9,408 nucleotides of DNA from NCBI GenBank assembly GCA_016207445.1, contig JACQPS010000327.1, positions 1 through 9,408 on the forward strand, read 5' to 3'. Under the pieces are notes generated by a model. The model was not told the origin of the DNA, did no database searches, and saw only the letters and a list, made by a program, of their open reading frames with translations. Source of the stretch: Gemmatimonadota bacterium. GTDB taxonomy: Bacteria; Gemmatimonadota; Gemmatimonadetes; Longimicrobiales; RSA9. How positions within the stretch are numbered: position 1 is the stretch's first letter; each line of letters starts with the position of its first letter. A program made the position numbers and the translations under genes. Positions 1-7,285 of this stretch are shown here, piece by piece.

Positions 1-461
1 ACGTACTGGAGCAGCGCACGCACGAACGAGCGCAGGTCCACGCCCGAGTCGGCGCGCGTCGCGAGCAGGTCCAGGAAGCGGCTCTTGTCGACGGTATAGA
101 GGGCGTCGTGCACGACGAAGCGGCCGCCCCCCTCCATGCTCAGCGCGAGGGTGGTGTCGCCGACCGGCTTCCCGGCCAGGAACGCGAGGGAGGTGGTGCC
201 GGCGTCGCCCGGACCGCTCAACTCCTTCTCCGTGAGCTGCGCGACCTCCGCGAACCAGGCGCTGTCCGCCGCGCCGGCCAGGAGCACGAGGCGTGCGCCG
301 ACGCGCCGGATCTCATCCGCCACCACGAACGCCGCCACACCCTGCCCCGCGTCCAGCGCCAGGGTCGGGTACTCGACGGGACCCGGTCCACCCAACCGTA
401 CGGCGCAGCCGATGACCAGAGCCGCCAGGCCCGCCGCGCCCAGCCGTGCCCCACGCTTCAT
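1..461 (-). CDS. Predicted lipoprotein of unknown function, partial (C-terminus beyond left edge)
   Basis: The frame is open from ATG at 461-459 to the window edge, giving 153 visible residues and no stop. The N-terminus has a basic start (MKRGAR), a short hydrophobic segment at about residues 7-17, and an LVIGC lipobox with Cys19. This predicts export and lipid anchoring. I do not recognise the rest as a family. It looks like a soluble alpha/beta domain, with hydrophobic strands near residues 47-70 and the segment GGGRFVVHDALYTVDKSRF near 108-126. The start is well supported: a strong Shine-Dalgarno GGAGGTG lies just upstream, inside the 3' end of the preceding gene. The ATG overlaps that gene's TGA by 4 bases (ATGA), implying translational coupling. 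Being last in a kinase-hydrolase-lipoprotein series suggests an envelope role, which is inference. Confidence 0.8.
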   Translation of the reverse strand, partial: MKRGARLGAAGLAALVIGCAVRLGGPGPVEYPTLALDAGQGVAAFVVADEIRRVGARLVLLAGAADSAWFAEVAQLTEKELSGPGDAGTTSLAFLAGKPVGDTTLALSMEGGGRFVVHDALYTVDKSRFLDLLATRADSGVDLRSFVRALLQY

Positions 462-1282
462 GGCACCTCCAGCAGCACGAGCACGGGCCGGTGGTCGGAC
501 GCCTGGGTCGGGATCACCTGGGCGCTTCGGCAACCGGCTCGTCGCAAGAAGAGGTAGTCAATGCGCCGGTCGGGAGCCGACGCCGGGAACGTCGCGCCTT
601 CGCCGCTGCCGCACGCGTGCCACGCGTCCTCCAGCGCCAGCGAGAGCGCCGCGATCTCGTCCGTGCCCGGCCGCGCGTTCAGATCTCCGCCCAGCACGAG
701 CGGCGCGTCGCGCGGGATCGAGCGCGTCACATAGGCGAGCAGCCCCACGAGCTCCTGTCGCCGGTAGGTGCCGGGGCCGGACGGGTCGAGGTGCGTGTTC
801 AGCACGTGCAGCGGCCCGGCCGGCGTCGTCAGCAACAGGTGCAGGCCGACCCGCGGTTCGACTGCGCCGCCGGCACGCGCCTGCGGCGGCTCGACGGGCA
901 GCGGCACCGTCCGGGCCCAGGCGATCGGCCAGCGGGAGAGTGCCGCGATGCCGTACTCGCCGCCCTGGTAGTCCAGGCTCTTCGCGAAGGCGCCGCGCCG
1001 CGCCGTCAGCCGCTCCAGCAGCGCGAGCTGATCCACGCGCCCGGACCGCTCCGTGCCCCGGTCCACTTCCTGGAGCAGGACGACGTCGGCATCGAGCGAA
1101 TCGAGCAGCGCCGCCACGCGCTCCAGGTTCGGCTGCCCGCCCGCGTCCGCGCCCGCGTGAATGTTGTAGGTCAGGGCGCGGATCTTGATCCGCGCTCCCG
1201 TTCCCGTTCCCGAGGCACAGCCAAGCAGCAGGAGCGCGACGACGGCCCGCGCCGCGAAGATCCGGCCCGCCCGCCCGCTCAC
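458..1282 (-). CDS. Endonuclease/exonuclease/phosphatase-family hydrolase, predicted lipoprotein
   Basis: This 274-residue protein carries the motif set of the EEP (DNase I/exonuclease III/sphingomyelinase-like) superfamily, which cleaves phosphodiester or phosphate bonds with a divalent metal. Visible motifs in order are LTYNIH (Asn40), LLQEVD (Glu72), LNTHLD (His164), GGDLN (Asp200, Asn202), RRIDYLF (Asp242) and SDHRP (Asp263, His264). All expected catalytic and metal positions appear present. The N-terminus has a hydrophobic run ending in LLLLGC (Cys22), so the enzyme is probably a lipid-anchored envelope protein. That makes phospholipid, sugar-phosphate or extracellular nucleic acid possible substrates; the sequence does not say which. 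I chose GTG at 1282-1280 because it gives a proper lipoprotein signal and overlaps the kinase stop by 4 bases (GTGA). The frame stays open upstream to an ATG at 1516, but that would add 78 Arg/Gly-rich residues lying inside the kinase gene. The Shine-Dalgarno is poor, so expression probably depends on coupling. Confidence 0.9.
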   Translation of the reverse strand: MSGRAGRIFAARAVVALLLLGCASGTGTGARIKIRALTYNIHAGADAGGQPNLERVAALLDSLDADVVLLQEVDRGTERSGRVDQLALLERLTARRGAFAKSLDYQGGEYGIAALSRWPIAWARTVPLPVEPPQARAGGAVEPRVGLHLLLTTPAGPLHVLNTHLDPSGPGTYRRQELVGLLAYVTRSIPRDAPLVLGGDLNARPGTDEIAALSLALEDAWHACGSGEGATFPASAPDRRIDYLFLRRAGCRSAQVIPTQASDHRPVLVLLEVP

Positions 1283-2625
1283 TTCTCCGCCAGCGCCGGT
1301 TCTGCGGCGGCCGGCAGCCGCACCACGAATTCGGCGCCGCCGCCCGGGCGGTTGCGCGCGCTCACCACGCCGCCGTGCGCGGCCACGGCCTGGCGGACGA
1401 GCGCCAGGCCGAGCCCGGTGCCGCGCGACTTGGTGGTGAAATCTGGCTCGAAGATCCGGTCCTCCAGGTCGGGCGGAAAGCCCGGCCCGCTGTCGGCGAC
1501 GACGACCTCGACCCACGGTCCAGCTCCGGCCACAGCGCCGGAGTCGGCGCGTCCATCCTGGCCGGCCCGACGCCCGCGGGCGGCGGGCCCTTCACGGACC
1601 ACAGCGCCGCCGGCCGTGGACCGAACCGCCACCTCGATCCGTCGCACGCCTTCCGGCTTCTCCGCCACCGCCTCCACGGCATTGCGGATGAGGTTGCGGA
1701 GCGCGCGCGCGAGCGCATCGTAGTGGCCGTCCACGAGCGGCGCCTCCAGCTCAGCCGTGACCGTGGCCTCGATGCCGAGTGGCACATCACTGGCCAGCAG
1801 CGAGGCCGCGAGCTCCCGCAGGTCGACGATGCTCGTGGGTCCCGCGGGCGGCCGACCCAGCTCGGAGAAACGCTGCGCCAGGTCCTCGAGCCGGGAGGCT
1901 TCCTCCCCGATCACGGCCAGCGGCTCGCGCGCATCCTCCGATCGGCCGATCGATTGCCGCAGGCGGTAGGTCGCGAGCCCGAGCGGCGTGAGCGCATTCT
2001 TCATCTCGTGCGCCACGCGGCGCGCCAGCTCGCCCCAGACGCGCAGCCGCTCCGCCTCGAGCGCGCGGCGCCGGGCCGCCGCGAGCTCCTCCGCCGCCTT
2101 GCGCAGCGCATTGCGCAGCACCCGCACCTCGCGCACCTCCCGCGTTTCCGTGGCGCCCCGCGTGGGGAGCGGCTCCTCGCGCGCGAGTCGCTCGGTCCAA
2201 CCGACCAGCTCCTCGATCGGCCGCGCCAGCTCGCGCGACAGGCGGCGGCTCGCCAAGAGCGCGAGCGCCGCCACGACCGCCGCCAGCACCAGCGCGAGCA
2301 GCGGCAGCACCGCGGCGACGCGCTCGCCCAGGAAGGCCCAGCGCTGCGCGAGCTGCAGTGAGCTGGACAGCTCCTCGCGATGACGCGCGAGTGCCTCCGC
2401 CAGCGCGGGGTCGACGCGCGCCGCGGACTCGCCGGCGTCGAACACCGCCCGGCCCGACTCGGCGACCTGCGCCCAGGGACCGAGCGTACCCACCCAATCG
2501 AGCGAGCCTTCCCACAGCCAGGTGCCGAGCGCGAGCACGCCCAGCGCCGGCACCAGCGCGAGCACCAGCAGCCACACGAACAGCCGGCGCTCCAGACTGT
2601 GCCGCCGCAGGATCCGCTTTCTCAT
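1279..2625 (-). CDS. Membrane sensor histidine kinase, NtrY/NtrB-like
   Basis: This 448-residue two-component sensor kinase autophosphorylates on a histidine and passes the phosphate to a response regulator. Transmembrane segments lie at about 15-37 and 105-125, flanking a short periplasmic region of roughly 65 residues. A HAMP-like linker (about 126-180) and a coiled-coil stretch (about 170-200) follow. The H-box RRVAHEMKNALTPLGL carries phospho-acceptor His206 and resembles the NtrY type (HE-KN-LTP). The ATPase domain shows the N-box NLIRNAVEA (Asn315), G1 DSGPGFP (Asp378), the F-box FEPDFTTK and G2 GTGLGLAL. I see no PAS domain between HAMP and the H-box, although NtrY proteins usually have one. 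A poorly conserved Gly/Arg/Ala-rich insert (about 336-370) separates the N and G1 boxes. No response regulator is encoded in this window, so the partner is unknown. The ATG at 2625 is the first in frame; an AAGGGA about 12 bases upstream is a weak ribosome site. It leads the three-gene minus-strand operon. Confidence 0.93.
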   Translation of the reverse strand: MRKRILRRHSLERRLFVWLLVLALVPALGVLALGTWLWEGSLDWVGTLGPWAQVAESGRAVFDAGESAARVDPALAEALARHREELSSSLQLAQRWAFLGERVAAVLPLLALVLAAVVAALALLASRRLSRELARPIEELVGWTERLAREEPLPTRGATETREVREVRVLRNALRKAAEELAAARRRALEAERLRVWGELARRVAHEMKNALTPLGLATYRLRQSIGRSEDAREPLAVIGEEASRLEDLAQRFSELGRPPAGPTSIVDLRELAASLLASDVPLGIEATVTAELEAPLVDGHYDALARALRNLIRNAVEAVAEKPEGVRRIEVAVRSTAGGAVVREGPAARGRRAGQDGRADSGAVAGAGPWVEVVVADSGPGFPPDLEDRIFEPDFTTKSRGTGLGLALVRQAVAAHGGVVSARNRPGGGAEFVVRLPAAAEPALAEK

Positions 2626-2863
2626 TCGACCGCGCCGTCCCTTGACATTGCCACACCACCCGCTTTACGTTTTCCTGTGCGAGGATCCGCCCTCGAGCTT
2701 CTCCCCGGCGCTTCCAGCGCGCACGGGCACCTGCCCTGGTCCTGGGGCGTTCTCGCGCCGGAGTTCACACCCGGAGATGTTTTTCAGCCCAAAACCCTGC
2801 AGCGCCGTCCGCCTGGTGTACGGCGAAGCCCGACCGGCTCCGCGCCCGGCGCATTGTATTTTC

Positions 2864-2892
2864 TTGCGGCTGCAGGGCACGCCGGATACAAG
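2864..2892 (+). promoter_or_regulatory. Candidate sigma-70-like promoter for the 2995 gene
   Basis: TTGCGG (2864-2869) and TACAAG (2887-2892) are separated by exactly 17 bases. The -35 matches consensus at 3 of 6 positions and the -10 at 4 of 6. The pair lies in one of the few AT-containing stretches of the divergent region. Transcription would start near 2899, giving a leader of about 95 bases. The call rests on sequence only and is weak. Confidence 0.3.
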
Positions 2893-2920
2893 ATCGGTGG
2901 ACTGAGGGAGAGGTAAGCTC

Positions 2921-2939
2921 CGGCGCAACTTAAGCGCCG
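2921..2939. repeat. Short inverted repeat in the leader of the 2995 gene
   Basis: CGGCGC (2921-2926) and its complement GCGCCG (2934-2939) flank the 7-base loop AACTTAA. It lies between the candidate promoter and the start codon, 55 bases before the ATG. It could be a leader hairpin or an operator. A 6-base GC arm can occur by chance in DNA this GC-rich. Confidence 0.3.
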
Positions 2940-2994
2940 TGGCTGCGCGGGAGCAAGTGAGCGAGGCGTACGGAACGCGCTCAGGGGACGTGGC

Positions 2995-3738
2995 ATGATC
3001 CTGCCGAACGTTCGCGCATCGTTCGGCCGCGCGGAAGCGGCCCTGGTCGTGGCGCTGGTGACGCGCGGGGAGGAGGCAGCGCGGGCGCGCGAGGAGGATC
3101 GTGTGCGCGAGGAAGGATTCGACGCCCTGCTCGACGATCCCCGCACGCTCAATGCGCTCATGGCCTCGGGCGGGATCACGGCCGCGCCCGCGCCGCTCGT
3201 CTTCTACCTGCTCGTCCGGCACGCGCTGCTCGAAGGCGGCGTACGCAACCGGACTCTCGCCGACTATCTGGCGGCCGTGCTGCTGCATTTCGGCCGGCGC
3301 GAGCGAACCTATCGCGTCGATGAGGATGACCCGCACGAGTTCTTCTATCTCGCCGACGTGCTCGAGGCGATCGAAGCCTCCGATGGACACCGCGCCTTTC
3401 TGCTGCGCGCGCACCTGGGCGAGTTCGCGCTCTGGCTCAGCGGACTGTTTCCCGACTTTGTCGCCGCCCGCGTCGAGCGCCGCAGCGCGCCCGGCATTGC
3501 ATACTACGAGGAGCTCGGCGCCGCCGGGTTCCGCATGGCGGCCGGTTCCGCCTACGCGGAGGCCTACGGCATGGACGGCGTCTACCGGCGCTGCGCCGAC
3601 GGTTTCCCCGAGTTGCGCGTGTCGTTGAATCGCGTGGCGGACCGCCACCTGTTCCCCGTGCGCGGCGACCGGATCGGCCGGCTGCTCCGACAGGTCACGG
3701 ATGAGCTCCGCACGCACAAGCGCGCGACCCCTGACTGA
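2995..3738 (+). CDS. Unrecognised 247-residue protein encoded upstream of prkA
   Basis: I do not recognise the family. The ATG at 2995 has a good ribosome site, AGGGGA (2983-2988), 6 bases before it. The product looks cytoplasmic, with no signal peptide or clear membrane helix, and is probably mostly alpha-helical. A charged, Glu/Arg-rich segment spans residues 25-42. A more hydrophobic block at about 60-100 (APAPLVFYLLVRHALLEGG and following) ends in LLHFG. Further helical blocks lie at 115-160 (FFYLADVLEAIEAS, then LGEFALWLSGLFPDF), and the C-terminus is basic and amphipathic (about 218-243). There is a single Cys at 200. It is on the same strand as prkA, 92 bases upstream, with a strong hairpin between. 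A regulatory link to the prkA module is possible but unproven. Codon pattern and continuous hydrophobic periodicity argue for a real gene over the long antisense frame. Confidence 0.85.
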   Translation: MILPNVRASFGRAEAALVVALVTRGEEAARAREEDRVREEGFDALLDDPRTLNALMASGGITAAPAPLVFYLLVRHALLEGGVRNRTLADYLAAVLLHFGRRERTYRVDEDDPHEFFYLADVLEAIEASDGHRAFLLRAHLGEFALWLSGLFPDFVAARVERRSAPGIAYYEELGAAGFRMAAGSAYAEAYGMDGVYRRCADGFPELRVSLNRVADRHLFPVRGDRIGRLLRQVTDELRTHKRATPD

Positions 3739-3740
3739 AG

Positions 3741-3770
3741 CGGCCGCGGGAACCACGGTTGCCCCGGCCG
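3741..3770 (+). terminator. GC-rich hairpin between the 2995 gene and prkA
   Basis: Starting 2 bases after the TGA of the upstream gene, CGGCCG, GGG and AAC pair with GTT, CCC and CGGCCG around the loop CACG. This makes a 12-base-pair stem with single bulges (C3747, G3761). No T-run follows, so it is not a standard intrinsic terminator. It may act as a partial terminator, a 3'-end stabiliser or a processing site that lets prkA be expressed differently from the upstream gene. A TAGAGT (3773-3778) just after it is -10-like but lacks a recognisable -35. Confidence 0.4.
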
Positions 3771-3830
3771 GGTAGAGTTCGCCAGCACTCCCACCCCTGC
3801 ACGCCGTCCGTTGAAGGAGCTTGAAGCGCG

Positions 3831-5921
<2,091 letters not shown>

Positions 5922-5932
5922 GACAAAAAACC

Positions 5933-5969
5933 TTTCACCGCAAAGCTCGCAAAGACCGCAGGGGTGAAA
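5933..5969. repeat. Degenerate copy of the intergenic repeat, prkA-yeaH gap
   Basis: This 37-base element has terminal inverted repeats TTTCACC (5933-5939) and GGTGAAA (5963-5969). Internally it shares the blocks TTTCACCGCA and CGCAAAGACCGCA with the arms of the repeat at 7099-7264, differing by a one-base insertion and a few substitutions. It fills most of the 70-base gap after the prkA stop and ends 22 bases before the next start codon. The composition and period (CGCAAAG/ACCGCA) differ from the surrounding coding DNA. Similar CACCGCAGAGACGCAGAG-type sequences are, to my knowledge, dispersed in many bacterial genomes. Confidence 0.75.
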
Positions 5970-5991
5970 CTGGATTGCCACGCCCGACCCC

Positions 5992-7098
5992 ATGATCAAG
6001 CGCATCGAACGCGACCGCCGCCGGTTCGAGGACATCGTCCGCGGCAAGATCAAGCAGGACCTGAAGCGGCACCTCACGCGTGGCGAGCTGATCGGCCGTC
6101 GCGGCGAGGAGCTGGTCTCGATCCCGGTGCCGCAGATCGAGCTGCCGCGGTTCCGCTACGGGCGCAGGGATACGGGCGGCGTCGGGCAGGGTCCGGGCGA
6201 CGTCGGCACTCCGATCGGGTCGGACGGCGACCCGGTGGATGGCTCGGGCGCGGCGGGCGATGCGCCTGGCCACCACATCCGCGAGGTCGAGCTCACGATC
6301 CAGGAGCTGGCGGAGCTGATGGGGGAAGAGCTGGAGCTGCCTCGCATCCAGCCGAAGGGGGCAGAGTCGCTCACGGTGCCGAAGAATCGGTTCACCGGCA
6401 TCAAGCGCGCCGGCCCCGAGAGCCTGCGCTCGTTCAAGCGGACGTACAAGGAGGCGCTGAAGCGGCAGCTGGCGAGCGGCTCGTACAACCCGCGCCGGCC
6501 GGTCATTGTGCCGGTGCGTGAGGACATGCGCTACCGCTCCTTCCGCGAGGAGCCCGAGGCGATCGCGAACGCGGTCATCCTCTACATGATGGACGTGTCG
6601 GGTTCGATGGGGAACGAGCAGAAGGAGATCGTGCGGATCGAGTCCTTCTGGATCGACACCTGGATCCGCGCCCATTACGACGGTCTGGAGACGCGCTACC
6701 TCATCCACGACGCCGCGGCCCGCGAGGTCGATCGCGAGACCTTCTACACCACGCGCGAGTCGGGCGGCACGCGCATCTCGAGCGCCTACCAGCTCGCCGC
6801 CGACATCGTGCAGCGCGAGTACCCGCCCCAGGCCTGGAACGTCTACTTCTTCCACTTCTCGGATGGCGACAACTGGGGCGGCGGCGACGACGAGAAGTGC
6901 TTCACGCTGCTGCACGAGCGGCTGCTCCCCGACGCCAACCTCTTCGGCTACGGTCAGGTCGAAAGCCGCTACGGCAGCGGTCAATTCCTGCACGCGCTGG
7001 AGTCGCACCTCCAGGCCGAGAATCTGGTGCTGTCCCGGATCGAGGAGCGGGATGCGATTCTGAGGTCCATCAAGGACTTCTTGGGTAAGGGCAAGTAG
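5992..7098 (+). CDS. yeaH: YeaH/DUF444 family protein with von Willebrand A-type domain
   Basis: This 368-residue DUF444 protein is the usual partner of PrkA (E. coli YeaH, Bacillus YhbH). YeaG and YeaH are known to act together in the E. coli response to sustained nitrogen starvation; the biochemical role is unclear. The N-terminus (MIKRIERDRRRFEDIVRGKI) is basic and typical of the family. Residues about 57-95 form a Gly/Asp-rich, probably disordered linker. The C-terminal half is a VWA fold with a metal-ion-dependent adhesion site: MMDVSGSMG (Asp201, Ser203, Ser205), SGGTRISSA (Thr260) and FHFSDGDNW (Asp291). The fold suggests a metal-dependent scaffold for partner binding. No Shine-Dalgarno precedes ATG 5992; the only purine run (AGGGG, 5960-5964) is 27 bases away, and no in-frame alternative start fits better. 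Translation may therefore rely on a non-SD mechanism. It lies 70 bases after prkA, and repeat arms begin directly after its TAG. Confidence 0.95.
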   Translation: MIKRIERDRRRFEDIVRGKIKQDLKRHLTRGELIGRRGEELVSIPVPQIELPRFRYGRRDTGGVGQGPGDVGTPIGSDGDPVDGSGAAGDAPGHHIREVELTIQELAELMGEELELPRIQPKGAESLTVPKNRFTGIKRAGPESLRSFKRTYKEALKRQLASGSYNPRRPVIVPVREDMRYRSFREEPEAIANAVILYMMDVSGSMGNEQKEIVRIESFWIDTWIRAHYDGLETRYLIHDAAAREVDRETFYTTRESGGTRISSAYQLAADIVQREYPPQAWNVYFFHFSDGDNWGGGDDEKCFTLLHERLLPDANLFGYGQVESRYGSGQFLHALESHLQAENLVLSRIEERDAILRSIKDFLGKGK

Positions 7099-7264
7099 TT
7101 TTTCACCGCAGAGACGCAAAGACCGCAAAGATACGCAACGAACGGATTTGTTGAAGTTTGCTTCGCGGGCGGCGGAGGATTCCCGGACGGCCCGAGAGCG
7201 CCCGGATAGCAACCCGACAAAACTCTGCGGGTCTTTGTGCTCTTTGCGTCTCTGCGGTGAAAAA
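7099..7264. repeat. Paired inverted repeat element, yeaH-spoVR gap
   Basis: Two facing 33-base arms, 7099-7131 and 7232-7264, match at 31 of 33 positions when one is reverse-complemented (arm begins TTTTTCACCGCAGAGACGCA). They enclose 100 bases that I cannot assign to any gene. The left arm begins at the base after the yeaH stop codon, and the right arm ends 21 bases before the spoVR start. In mRNA the arms could form a long hairpin. The layout is like a miniature inverted-repeat element or a pair of REP-like units in opposite orientation. I see no target-site duplication or transposase. The same core occurs in degenerate form at 5933-5969. Confidence 0.85.
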
Positions 7265-7268
7265 AGCC

Positions 7269-7274
7269 GAGGAG
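7269..7274 (+). promoter_or_regulatory. Ribosome binding site that fixes the spoVR start
   Basis: GAGGAG lies 11 bases before ATG 7286 and just outside the right repeat arm. It supports the shorter spoVR frame over the extension to 7148, which would be read through the repeat. Confidence 0.55.
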
Positions 7275-7285
7275 TACAGAAGCGC

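Larger units (their letters stand above)
2626..2994. other. Divergent intergenic region between kinase operon and plus-strand genes
   Basis: These 369 bases separate two diverging genes, so promoters for both directions should lie here. On the plus strand I see a candidate sigma-70-type promoter (2864-2892) and an inverted repeat downstream of it (2921-2939). I found no convincing promoter for the minus-strand kinase. AT-rich patches at about 2664-2674, 2777-2794 and 2853-2865 stand out from the GC-rich background and could be regulator or polymerase sites. Open frames crossing this stretch in either direction look like low-complexity Arg/Pro/Ala shadows of neighbouring genes. I see no RNA gene. 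Confidence 0.6.

Noticed and set aside
1283..1516. N-terminal extension of the EEP hydrolase to ATG 1516
   Set aside because: It would overlap the kinase coding sequence by 78 Arg/Gly-rich codons and bury the lipoprotein signal; the GTG at 1282 explains both.
136..1723. Several long plus-strand frames over the minus-strand operon
   Set aside because: They are Arg/Ala/Pro/Ser-rich low-complexity frames opposite genes with complete catalytic motifs.
2642..2671. Perfect TTGACA at 2642-2647 as a plus-strand promoter
   Set aside because: No -10 better than 3 of 6 lies at 15-18 bases spacing, and it is over 300 bases from the plus-strand gene. It may be chance.
2665..3756. Minus-strand open frame of 363 codons opposite the 2995 gene
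   Set aside because: It is Arg/Ala/Gly-rich with no recognised motif. The plus-strand frame has the ribosome site and better protein-like composition. I am less certain here than elsewhere because the plus-strand gene is itself unrecognised.
7148..7285. N-terminal extension of spoVR to ATG 7148
   Set aside because: The added residues (for example LCSLRLCGEK) are translated repeat sequence, and the good ribosome site and family-like N-terminus point to 7286.
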